A stretch of DNA of 5,309 nucleotides from Planctomycetaceae bacterium (GCA_031259095.1 JAIRLW010000604.1:1-5309); one strand, 5' to 3'; counted from the stretch's first letter, positions 1 through 5,309 are shown. Program-made: numbers and translations. The notes: generated by a model not told the origin, from the letters alone.

Positions 1-3000
1 CGGCAAATTCACGTACATAAACGTGACTATTGAGCGAACCGTCCACAAGAAGAACGCCTTCCTGAACATTGGTGTCTCCGGTGTACGTGTTTCGACTATT
101 GAGAACGGAAATAGAATCGTAACCTGTTTTTACTACGCTTCCGGTTCCGGTAATCGGCGTGATCATGCCTTCCGACCATGAACCGTCTGTTTCATTTTTG
201 ATGCGGTTAAAATCAAGTTTTAGTTCCGCGCTTTGGGCGAGGCGTATTTCTTTGGAACCGGAAGTGGCCTGTTCGTGAGTAAGTTTCAGCGTTCCGGCTT
301 CGACATTGGTAACACCATCGTAAGTGTTTTTCGCCGCAAGAACTAATGTTCCAAGTCCTTTTTTCGTCAACGTTTTACCATCCCAAACGGCGGGATCGAA
401 GGTTCCGGTTACATTTTTCAGTTCTACGCCGAGCGTAAATTCGCTGTCGGGATTGGTCAGAGTGAAGTTTCCGTGAGCGTCTTTTGAAGCATTCCAACGT
501 AACGATTGACCAACCGACAATTCTTTGTTATCGCCTGTTTTTGTAACACCAAGAAACAAATAATCGACATTCGGTTCTTCACCGCCAACCTTAATCTTAA
601 TTGTTCCAAGATCATCGTCAATCGGATGATCGGATTTGATGAGAAGATGTAGAGAATCAGTTGTTCCGATTCCCTCAACATTCAAAACGGAATTTTCACC
701 GAGCGAAACATTTCCGGCATGAATGAAATTGTTACCAAGCAACACCGATAATGTTCCGTTAATAGTTAGATTTTCTTTAACCTCGATAGTTGCGCGAGGT
801 TGTAGAGAAAGAACGGCGTCTTTTTGAACCGACAAATTGGTGTTGGCGACCAATTGCGTTGTTGTCAAACCTGTACCGCCAACTTGTAACGTTCCGGCAT
901 TGACCAAAATATCGCCGGTAAATTTATATTGAAGTCCGCCAAGCGTTTGTGAACCGTTGCCGTTTTTAATAAACTGTTTTCCGTTAAGAATTGTTCCGTT
1001 GAACACTGGCGCAAAGCCGGTTTTGGTTTGATTGATCAATAAAGTGTAACCTTGCATATCGACGATTCCGCTTCCTTGCAACGAACTAATGGACCGATTG
1101 TTATTGCCGGATTGATATTTGCCGCTGGAAATAACCGTTAAATCCGTTCCTTGCGAAATATTGCCAATCACAATTCCGTTTTCGATTCGCGTTGTTCCTG
1201 TGTAACTATTATTACCGTTCAAAATTAATGTTCCGGTATTCTGTTTCACCAAATTTCCAGAACCCTTTAATACTCCAACGAAAATGTCTTCATTGGCATT
1301 GTTGACGGTGAAATTGTAATTGCCTGCCATTTCAATAGTTCCATTACCTCCAACAGCGGCAACCTGCCGATGTGCATTTCCGGTACGATAAAAAGTACCG
1401 GTTTCGACCGTCAAAACGGTATCTGTCGGAATATTGTTAACCAACGTTCCTTCTTTAATGGTTGTTGCTCCGGTCCACGCCGTTTGCGCATTGATCGTCA
1501 TTGTCGCGGCTCCGGTTTTGATCAAATGACTTTTTGTATCATTTTTATTGTAATACGGATCGGTTGAATCAATATTTCCGTGCGCAATTCTCTGCGTTCC
1601 TACAACGGTCAAATCTGCTAATGTTTCAAAAATTGCGGTGGAACCGCTATCAATCGTGATTCTTTGATCAAAGGCGTTGACAATATTTCGGTTTTGCAAA
1701 ATTCCTCCGCCGTGTTTGAAGGAAACGCCGCCGGTTCCGAGATTGCCGGACGTGTCTTCGTCCAAGTTGGAATACGAAAGTGTTCCGCCGTAAATATAGG
1801 TTCCGCCTTGATAAGTCGATTTTCCGCGCAAAAATGTTGTTGTTCCGATTTCTGATTTGGCAAGGATTCCCAGACCGGTAATTCCTTTATTGTAATTTCC
1901 CTCAAAAGCAAGTTCCAAAATACCGATTCCCTGACTGTTTTGCTCTACTAGAACTGTTTGCTCATCAGGAGCATCAGATAATCCGGTTGCTTCGGCATAC
2001 TTCAATTTGAGCGTTCCATCGATAACCGTTGTTGCTCCGGTGTAATCGTTTGGGCGTAACGGCGATCGTTCTTCCCAATCCAAAACAGCTGTTCCTTTGT
2101 CCGTTTTGGTAAGATTACCGTCACCGCTAATATATCGGTCATAAACCTGATCAATTTCCTGACCGCGTTGGTTGGTCATTGAGGCAAAGTCAAGAGATAA
2201 ACCGCTGGTGTTCGCTTTCAAATCAACGACATTCGTTTTACCGGTTGCGTCAACATCGAGAATATGTAACTCGCTGTTTTCTTCGATTGATGTGATTCCT
2301 GTATAATTGGACAACCTTTTTATTGTTTCGTTTGGTTGATCGTGATTATAACCGCGTACAAAAAAACTGGCGTCTTCCAAAACTTCGACATTGCCTTCAC
2401 CGGTAATAATCCGGTCGTATGGATTGTCTTTTGAAGAATCTGTCACACTAAATTGCGGTTGCGGTTTAAATTGCAGTGCGGAATTGGCTGCAATTGCCAC
2501 TTCACTTGTTTTTCCGGTTGAATTAACGCTGGCGATTCGGATTTTTCCGCTGTTGATTAATGTTTTTCCGGTGTAATCGGAATCGTTTGCGGTCAAATAA
2601 AGAATTTCCGTACTGCCGTCTGACGCAGAATAAAGACTGTTTCCCCGCAATTCGAGATTACCTTTTCCTGTGATTGTATTGTTGACTGTTGCAACCAATT
2701 GATAAGTCGAGGAATCACTCGCATCATAAATTTGGTTCGGGACATAAGGCAGCAATAAAGAATTTTCCAGATCGCGCGTTAAATGAAATTGTAACAATGA
2801 GGATTCATGGGCAATATTAACCGTTCCGGTTCCGAAAGGATTAAACGTAATCGTGTGGTTACTATTGGTATTATCGTTATCATCGAAAGCATGACGACCG
2901 ACCAATGTTCCCGCATTAATATCAGTACCGCCGGAGTACGTACTATTGACATTAGCAAAAATCTGTGTACCGGGTTCAGTCTTGATAACCTTTGCGTCAC

Positions 3001-4984
3001 TTCCGTTGATTTGACCGGAAAAAATGTATTGACCGTCGCTAACGTTAATGTATAATTTGTGATCGCGCAACTCAACTCTTGCATCAGAAGGATTCGTTGG
3101 CGGATCCTGTCCGTCAATTCCTTTTTGCCAGTCGCTTAATCCCGCAATACTTCGTTCTGCGTCAAATGCATCGTAAACTGCTCCATTGAATACCGTCAAA
3201 ACGCCTCGCCCGATATTTTTTCGTAACGTTCCAGCCCGAACAGTTGTGTCCGCATTTCCGTTTACGTTTCCGTAAATAGTCAATGTATTGCTATTGTCTT
3301 TGAATATTTTTGTTCTGGATTGGGTAGAGATAGAATTAACAAACAGATCGTCTGTCGTATCAGTTGCAAAGGTCAATTCTGCAGTGTTTTGCAGAGTAAG
3401 TCCTCCGGTTCCAGCGCCGCCGGTATTTCCTAATATTAAGTAAGCGTTATCGACGGTCGTTCCGCCCCAATAAGAGTTGGCGGAATCAAAAGTTACGGAA
3501 GTTTTCGTCGATAAATTTTCCGTCAAGGTTGTAATATAAACTCCGCCGGCTCCGTCAATACCGATCAGACTGTTATTTTCGTTCGTAAATTGATATTTAC
3601 CGGCGTTGACAATCATTCCGATTCCAGATTTTCCATAACTCTCCAAACTGCTCCAAAAATCGCCGATCTGCACGCCGCCGCTTTGGACTGTAATATTTCT
3701 TGCTTCGGTAACTTCGAATCTTACGACATCGCCGTGAAGGAATGTATTTGTGGTTCCATAATTATCAATAGTTCCCGACCAATTCTGTGACGTCGCATCC
3801 CAACGATTGTTTGCATTACCGGTCCATGTAACTTTACCGACGTATGATTGAAAATTTTGAATCGAAATATCAACAGTTTTACTTTCAACACCATCAGGAG
3901 GCGTCGTAGGAGTTTGAACCAGAGTTCCTTTTAAACGTCCGTTGGCACTAGCCACAACATCATTCCAATTTTCTCCGCGAACCAGAACAGGAAAATTGGT
4001 TCCATAAGTATCTAGTTTATCGAGTTGGTTTCGGCTCATATCAAAAATCCGAATTGGTGGAGCAGCATAAGTCGGAATAGCATCTTGTTCAGGAGCGGTA
4101 CCCGTGTAATTATATCGAAGTAGTTGTACGGTTGTTCCATTACTTGTTCCTTGCCCTACGTTACCAAAACCCATAAGATTAATGTTACCGCGATTTGTCG
4201 GATCGAATAACGTCACATTTCCTCGTAATTCCAAAATCGGTTGACCGACGGTATAATTTGTTACATCAAGTCCTATCGTAACATTGTTTTGAAGTAGAAT
4301 ATTAGCGGCTTCAATAAAGTTATCAACACGAGCAAGGACGAGATTACCATTGCCGTCAACGACAGGAGTACCGTCTTCTTCATCAAAGGTTGGGTTGTTT
4401 CTGTGACCGCGAGCGTTTAATGTTGTATTGTTTCCCATCGTAAACAGCATCGCGTCATCTGTTCCTTGTAACGTAATAGAAGCGCCGCGCATTAATTCCA
4501 ATGTTCCCTCACTAACGCTGAACAGATTATCTCCAGTTGCCCAAAGATTACTTTGATTGGCTAATATGATGGGCGTACCATTGTTCAATAAGATATTACC
4601 GTTTTCGTCTTTTGCGGTAACCAGATCGAGCCGCCATAAACCTAGTCCGTCTTTAGTAGTATAAAGATTATAATCGAGTGCGGCGGCGGTTCCTATCATG
4701 GCTTCATTGGAAATAGCAATGTAAGGAGCCGACAAGATATTAGGCAGCGGATATTGTGCGTTGACATTCATCGTAAATCGAACAGTGTCATCAGCCTCTA
4801 AAACATAGTTGTAGTCACTATTTTGTGGTTCCAATGCCAAAACAGAATTTAAACCGGAAATCGTATTACGGTTAAATATATGCGGATCATGATCTTCAGT
4901 TTGAGCGGACACATTCCAACTGGAGAGCGAAACGAGACAACATGTCGCTAGTAGGAGCAATAATGTCGATAATCTGCGATCCAT
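1..4984 (-). CDS. Giant secreted PATR beta-strand-repeat protein (autotransporter/adhesin-like), C-terminus missing
   Basis: This frame is open for 1661 codons from ATG 4984 to the left edge (last full codon 2-4) with no stop or frameshift. The protein begins with a Sec signal peptide (1-27) and a non-repetitive region (28-381). A TWTGNANNRWDA...NWSG module follows (386-404). About ten units then match the autotransporter-associated beta-strand repeat (PATR, TIGR02601/PF12951 type), with YTG/YSG/YDG-T cores near residues 683, 804, 894, 981, 1058, 1170, 1261, 1355, 1555 and 1634. Such repeats are known from right-handed beta-helix passengers outside the outer membrane. The only cysteines are C15 and C16 in the signal peptide; Asn, Thr and Gly are abundant, as in beta-helix proteins. 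Adhesion or surface structure is inferred from the family; no catalytic motif is visible. No barrel or sorting tail lies in the window, so autotransport is unproven. It appears to be transcribed alone, as no gene precedes it closely. Confidence 0.93.
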   Translation of the reverse strand, partial: MDRRLSTLLLLLATCCLVSLSSWNVSAQTEDHDPHIFNRNTISGLNSVLALEPQNSDYNYVLEADDTVRFTMNVNAQYPLPNILSAPYIAISNEAMIGTAAALDYNLYTTKDGLGLWRLDLVTAKDENGNILLNNGTPIILANQSNLWATGDNLFSVSEGTLELMRGASITLQGTDDAMLFTMGNNTTLNARGHRNNPTFDEEDGTPVVDGNGNLVLARVDNFIEAANILLQNNVTIGLDVTNYTVGQPILELRGNVTLFDPTNRGNINLMGFGNVGQGTSNGTTVQLLRYNYTGTAPEQDAIPTYAAPPIRIFDMSRNQLDKLDTYGTNFPVLVRGENWNDVVASANGRLKGTLVQTPTTPPDGVESKTVDISIQNFQSYVGKVTWTGNANNRWDATSQNWSGTIDNYGTTNTFLHGDVVRFEVTEARNITVQSGGVQIGDFWSSLESYGKSGIGMIVNAGKYQFTNENNSLIGIDGAGGVYITTLTENLSTKTSVTFDSANSYWGGTTVDNAYLILGNTGGAGTGGLTLQNTAELTFATDTTDDLFVNSISTQSRTKIFKDNSNTLTIYGNVNGNADTTVRAGTLRKNIGRGVLTVFNGAVYDAFDAERSIAGLSDWQKGIDGQDPPTNPSDARVELRDHKLYINVSDGQYIFSGQINGSDAKVIKTEPGTQIFANVNSTYSGGTDINAGTLVGRHAFDDNDNTNSNHTITFNPFGTGTVNIAHESSLLQFHLTRDLENSLLLPYVPNQIYDASDSSTYQLVATVNNTITGKGNLELRGNSLYSASDGSTEILYLTANDSDYTGKTLINSGKIRIASVNSTGKTSEVAIAANSALQFKPQPQFSVTDSSKDNPYDRIITGEGNVEVLEDASFFVRGYNHDQPNETIKRLSNYTGITSIEENSELHILDVDATGKTNVVDLKANTSGLSLDFASMTNQRGQEIDQVYDRYISGDGNLTKTDKGTAVLDWEERSPLRPNDYTGATTVIDGTLKLKYAEATGLSDAPDEQTVLVEQNSQGIGILELAFEGNYNKGITGLGILAKSEIGTTTFLRGKSTYQGGTYIYGGTLSYSNLDEDTSGNLGTGGVSFKHGGGILQNRNIVNAFDQRITIDSGSTAIFETLADLTVVGTQRIAHGNIDSTDPYYNKNDTKSHLIKTGAATMTINAQTAWTGATTIKEGTLVNNIPTDTVLTVETGTFYRTGNAHRQVAAVGGNGTIEMAGNYNFTVNNANEDIFVGVLKGSGNLVKQNTGTLILNGNNSYTGTTRIENGIVIGNISQGTDLTVISSGKYQSGNNNRSISSLQGSGIVDMQGYTLLINQTKTGFAPVFNGTILNGKQFIKNGNGSQTLGGLQYKFTGDILVNAGTLQVGGTGLTTTQLVANTNLSVQKDAVLSLQPRATIEVKENLTINGTLSVLLGNNFIHAGNVSLGENSVLNVEGIGTTDSLHLLIKSDHPIDDDLGTIKIKVGGEEPNVDYLFLGVTKTGDNKELSVGQSLRWNASKDAHGNFTLTNPDSEFTLGVELKNVTGTFDPAVWDGKTLTKKGLGTLVLAAKNTYDGVTNVEAGTLKLTHEQATSGSKEIRLAQSAELKLDFNRIKNETDGSWSEGMITPITGTGSVVKTGYDSISVLNSRNTYTGDTNVQEGVLLVDGSLNSHVYVREFA
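2..373 (-). repeat. PATR repeat block 3 (type A), residues 1538-1661, running off the window
   Basis: Two clean PATR cores are visible: NTYDGVTNVEAGTL (1553-1566) and NTYTGDTNVQEGVL (1632-1645), 79 residues apart. The linker follows the block 1 (type A) plan: ATSGSKEIRLAQSAELKLDF (1573-1592), then ITGTGSVVKTG (1611-1621) before the next core. The second unit is cut by the left edge at SLNSHVYVREFA, a normal continuation of a PATR unit. The protein is therefore expected to continue well past this window. Confidence 0.8.
374..877 (-). other. Non-PATR spacer, residues 1370-1537
   Basis: No PATR core occurs for about 170 residues. The stretch has short strands such as VLSLQPRATIEVKENLTING (1391-1410) and VSLGENSVLNVEG (1426-1438), an acidic turn (IDDDLG, 1455-1460), LFLGVTKTGD (1475-1484), then SLRWNAS (1494-1500), which echoes the earlier RWDA motif, and FTLGVEL (1516-1522). 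It ends in WDGKTLTKKGLGTL (1534-1547), which opens the next repeat block. This resembles the closing strands of one passenger segment joined to the start of another, so the protein may be built from concatenated passenger units. That is inference. Confidence 0.5.
884..1528 (-). repeat. PATR repeat block 2 (type B modules), residues 1153-1367
   Basis: The PATR cores TAWTGATTIKEGTL (1168-1181), NSYTGTTRIENGIV (1259-1272) and YKFTGDILVNAGTL (1353-1366) are 91 and 94 residues apart. Their linkers differ from block 1: LTV-(E/I)-(T/S)-(S/T)-G is followed by a Tyr-containing strand, then N-(N/H)-R, a (L/V)-(Q/G)-G-(S/N)-G-(T/I) turn, and a second LKGSGNLVK-type turn before the next core. Compare AHRQVAAVGGNGTIEMAG (1204-1221) with NNRSISSLQGSGIVDMQG (1295-1312). 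The two linkers align over nearly their whole length, so they are a separately duplicated module class. Confidence 0.78.
1778..2992 (-). repeat. PATR repeat block 1 (type A modules), residues 665-1069
   Basis: Five PATR cores lie here: STYSGGTDINAGTL (681-694), SDYTGKTLINSGKI (802-815), SNYTGITSIEENSEL (892-906), NDYTGATTVIDGTL (979-992) and STYQGGTYIYGGTL (1056-1069). Spacing between cores is 121, 90, 87 and 77 residues. The linkers are related. After the core comes ATGKT or STGKT, then a hydrophobic 'L-L-F' stretch, then I-(T/S)-G-(K/E/D)-G-N-(L/V). Examples are TITGKGNLEL (770-779), IITGEGNVEV (859-868) and YISGDGNLTK (951-960). These look like diverged tandem duplications of one beta-helix module. 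The DNA copies are not near-identical, so the duplications are old. Confidence 0.8.
2993..3841 (-). other. Transition region with TWTGN/RWDA/NWSG module, residues 382-664
   Basis: The region opens with a motif in which T386 W387 T388 G389 N390 is followed by R394 W395 D396 A397 and N401 W402 S403 G404, then F415, G418 D419 and F423. This W-T/D-G-N...W...NW pattern is a familiar entry module of PATR-containing surface proteins in PVC and related bacteria. Degenerate repeat units follow: SYWGGTTVDNAYLIL near 504-518, and NTLTIYGNVN with RAGTL near 566-587. The segment ends in INVSDGQYIFSGQINGSD near 646-663, which leads into the first good repeat. Its role is inferred to be the start of the beta-helix stalk. 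Confidence 0.6.
3842..4903 (-). other. Unique N-terminal region of the giant protein, residues 28-381
   Basis: About 354 residues lie between the signal peptide and the first recognisable repeat module. They show no clear PATR core. Short beta-strand-like stretches dominate, for example GTLELMRGASITLQG (160-174) and LELRGNVTLFD (251-261), with many Asn, Gly and Thr residues. Asp/Asn-rich loops such as DENGN and DGNGN could be turns of a beta-helix or metal sites; that is speculation. I do not recognise a named domain. By analogy with other large passengers, this could be an N-terminal beta-helix cap or a ligand-binding head carried distal to the repeat stalk. Confidence 0.55.
4904..4984 (-). 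other. Sec signal peptide, residues 1-27
   Basis: The N-terminus has a short basic stretch (D2 R3 R4), a hydrophobic core from L5 to about L20 containing LLLLL, and a polar end. VSA-Q at 25-28 is a good signal peptidase I site, with Val at -3 and Ala at -1, so cleavage is expected between A27 and Q28. C15 and C16 sit inside the hydrophobic core. The residue before C15 is Thr, which is unusual for a lipobox, so lipoprotein processing is unlikely. The peptide supports export and confirms the start region of the gene. Confidence 0.88.
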
Positions 4985-4992
4985 AAGAAACA

Positions 4993-4997
4993 TCCTT
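4993..4997 (-). promoter_or_regulatory. Shine-Dalgarno AAGGA that selects the start at 4984
   Basis: On the minus strand AAGGA lies 8 nt before ATG 4984, a normal spacing. A second in-frame ATG at 4993-4991 would add only M-F-L. It overlaps the last base of AAGGA and has no spaced ribosome site of its own. The 4984 start is therefore preferred. The signal peptide would work with either start. Confidence 0.7.
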
Positions 4998-5014
4998 GTT
5001 TCACACTGTGGAAC
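4998..5014. promoter_or_regulatory. 17-bp imperfect dyad next to the ribosome site, possible operator
   Basis: GTTTCACA and TGTGGAAC flank a single central base, and 7 of 8 positions are complementary across the arms. The one-base centre makes it a poor RNA hairpin but a reasonable shape for a dimeric DNA-binding protein. It abuts the Shine-Dalgarno of the giant gene and would lie about at the transcription start if the promoter candidate at 5021-5049 is real. An operator role is inference; a chance palindrome is possible. Confidence 0.3.
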
Positions 5015-5020
5015 CGGGGC

Positions 5021-5049
5021 TGGATAGGTAATTTTTTCCGACTGTCCAA
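5021..5049 (-). promoter_or_regulatory. Weak sigma70-like promoter candidate for the giant gene
   Basis: On the minus strand TTGGAC (5049-5044) and TATCCA (5026-5021) are separated by exactly 17 bp. Each box matches the consensus at only about half its positions. Its position is sensible: just downstream of the leftward terminator-like structure and about 37 nt before the start codon. An alternative pair, TTGATG (5076-5071) and TTTATT (5053-5048), also has 17-bp spacing but overlaps the terminator stem. Confidence 0.22.
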
Positions 5050-5090
5050 TAAAAAACGCCTAAACAGTATCATCAACTTTATCGGCGTGT
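5048..5090 (-). terminator. Rho-independent terminator-like stem-loop pointing toward the giant gene
   Basis: On the minus strand ACGCC, a GA bulge and TAAA pair with TTTA and GGCGT around a 13-nt loop, followed directly by a run of T (TTTTTT) and then ATT. The plus strand has no T-run after the stem, so the orientation is leftward. It would end a transcript arriving from the right about 65 nt before the giant gene's start codon, or act as an attenuator in its leader. The bulge and large loop weaken it. Confidence 0.45.
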
Positions 5091-5146
5091 TCCATAAAAG
5101 AGTTTATTCTTTTTTAGGGAGGGAATGGCTAACGTACTTTACACTC

Positions 5147-5231
5147 ATTGCCATCCGCACACAGGGTCATAGTCGGCTATCGCCGACGCGACCTTTCGGC
5201 GAAAGGTTGCCCACCTAAAGGTCGCCTACCT
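5147..5231. repeat. Structured intergenic repeat cassette (hairpins plus tandem 15-mers)
   Basis: This GC-rich stretch is set in AT-rich DNA. It contains a perfect hairpin GTCGGC/GCCGAC (5172-5187, 4-nt loop) and a perfect 7-bp hairpin ACCTTTC/GAAAGGT (5191-5207). An overlapping 9-bp stem, GCGACCTTT/AAAGGTCGC (5188-5196 with 5217-5225), competes with the second hairpin. Two abutting 15-bp direct repeats, AAAGGTTGCCCACCT (5202-5216) and AAAGGTCGCCTACCT (5217-5231), match at 13 positions. One minus frame reads FRRKVASAI then ADYDPVCGWQ and a stop, with no start codon and a stop close upstream. It therefore looks like a dispersed palindromic element or gene-tail remnant, not a gene. From memory, similar tails recur in planctomycete intergenic DNA; this is unverified. 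Confidence 0.55.
5202..5231. repeat. Two abutting 15-bp direct repeats
   Basis: The plus-strand units are AAAGGTTGCCCACCT and AAAGGTCGCCTACCT, which differ at two positions. Each has AGGT near one end and ACCT at the other, so each is itself a short inverted repeat. The second unit supplies the distal arm of the 9-bp stem with 5188-5196. Confidence 0.7.
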
Positions 5232-5285
5232 TAAAATCACTACCCCAAAAATTCCAAAATAATCCGAAAAATTTCAGGTATTCTC

Positions 5286-5291
5286 TTGACA
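5286..5291 (+). promoter_or_regulatory. Consensus -35 box TTGACA at the right edge (partial promoter)
   Basis: TTGACA matches the sigma70 -35 consensus exactly and sits in AT-rich DNA. With a 17-bp spacer the -10 box would begin at 5309, the last base of the window, so it cannot be judged. If real, it would drive a rightward gene outside the window, divergent from the giant gene. Confidence 0.3.
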
Positions 5292-5309
5292 AAGTATTTA
5301 TAAAATTTG

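Larger units (their letters stand above)
4985..5309. other. Intergenic region with no supported gene
   Basis: This 325-bp stretch holds only the sites listed separately: dyad, promoter candidate, terminator-like stem, repeat cassette and edge -35 box. The short frames I checked are all under 20 codons: 11 codons from ATG 5095 minus, 13 from 5170 minus, 16 from 5155 minus, and 15 from 5125 plus. None has a properly spaced ribosome site. No tRNA or known riboswitch fold is recognisable. The outermost part (5232-5309) is AT-rich and otherwise featureless. Confidence 0.6.

Noticed and set aside
1618..1911. 97-codon minus-strand open frame
   Set aside because: It is a shadow of the PATR-coding frame over residues 1025-1123 of the giant protein, with no ribosome site considered convincing and no domain.
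2779..3117. 112-codon open frame on the minus strand in another frame
   Set aside because: It lies wholly inside the giant gene, whose frame is uninterrupted and shows PATR motifs here. The alternative protein has no recognisable domain.
1370..3790. Several plus-strand open frames of 61-82 codons
   Set aside because: All are antisense to continuous coding sequence with family-consistent repeats. Their Ser/Ile/Val-rich products are what antisense reading of this sequence gives.
4931..4984. Possible lipoprotein signal (LATC at 12-15)
   Set aside because: Thr at the -1 position is atypical for a lipobox, and a good VSA-Q signal peptidase I site follows.
1..4984. Recurring GTTCCGG-like words across the plus strand, considered as a DNA uptake or binding motif
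   Set aside because: They encode the frequent Thr-Gly and Gly-Thr pairs of the PATR units (GGA and ACG/ACC codons), so protein repetition explains them.
5060..5095. 11-codon minus-strand frame (MEHADKVDDTV) as a leader peptide
   Set aside because: It has no Shine-Dalgarno, its stop lies in the terminator stem, and it contains no codon run typical of an attenuator peptide.
5096..5113. AAAAGA/TCTTTT inverted repeat
   Set aside because: The stem is short and purely weak pairs apart from one G-C, as expected by chance in AT-rich DNA.
5117..5172. 15-codon plus-strand frame (MANVLYTHCHPHTGS) after GGGAGGGA
   Set aside because: The purine-rich ribosome-like site touches the ATG with no spacing, the product is tiny, and the frame overlaps the repeat cassette.
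1..5309. CRISPR array, insertion sequence, tRNA or rRNA
   Set aside because: No evenly spaced identical repeats, transposase motifs, terminal inverted repeats or recognisable RNA-gene folds were seen on either strand.

Overview
The window is almost entirely one very large protein-coding gene on the minus strand. It starts at 4984 and is still open at the left edge: 1661 codons with no in-frame stop, checked by reading all triplets. The product has a Sec signal peptide, a non-repetitive N-terminal region of about 350 residues, and then a long series of autotransporter-associated beta-strand repeats (PATR / TIGR02601 type, core pattern GTL-L---N-YTG-T-V--GTL). It is best described as a giant secreted or surface beta-helix protein, adhesin-like. 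The C-terminus, and so the anchoring or secretion mode, lies outside the window.

Organism: a bacterium with GC in the low-to-mid 40s percent (by eye on a few lines). Giant, Cys-poor PATR proteins containing a 'TWTGN--N-RWDA----NWSG' module are common in the PVC group, especially Planctomycetota, and also occur elsewhere. The intergenic DNA near the right end, with a possible reading frame ending in DYDPVCGWQ, reminds me of short sequences scattered through planctomycete genomes. That is memory only, so Planctomycetota is a moderate-confidence inference.

Layout, right to left (the direction of transcription): 5232-5309 is AT-rich and carries a consensus-like TTGACA at 5286-5291 on the plus strand, whose -10 would fall at or past the edge. 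5147-5231 is a compact GC-rich repeat cassette with a hairpin (5172-5187), a pair of alternative hairpins (5188-5225) and two abutting 15-bp direct repeats (5202-5231). 5048-5090 is a stem-loop plus T-run that looks like a leftward terminator. 5021-5049 holds a weak promoter candidate for the large gene, followed by a 17-bp dyad (4998-5014) and a good Shine-Dalgarno (4993-4997). The coding region follows: signal peptide (residues 1-27), unique N-terminal region (28-381), transition region with the RWDA/NWSG module (382-664), 'type A' beta-strand modules (665-1069), 'type B' modules (1153-1367), a non-PATR spacer (1370-1537), and further type A modules (from 1538) running off the left edge.

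No other gene, RNA gene, insertion sequence or CRISPR array is supported. Shorter open frames inside 1-4984 are shadows of the large gene. The unusual content is the protein's two-class modular architecture, its unassigned N-terminal region, and the structured repeat and terminator arrangement upstream of it.
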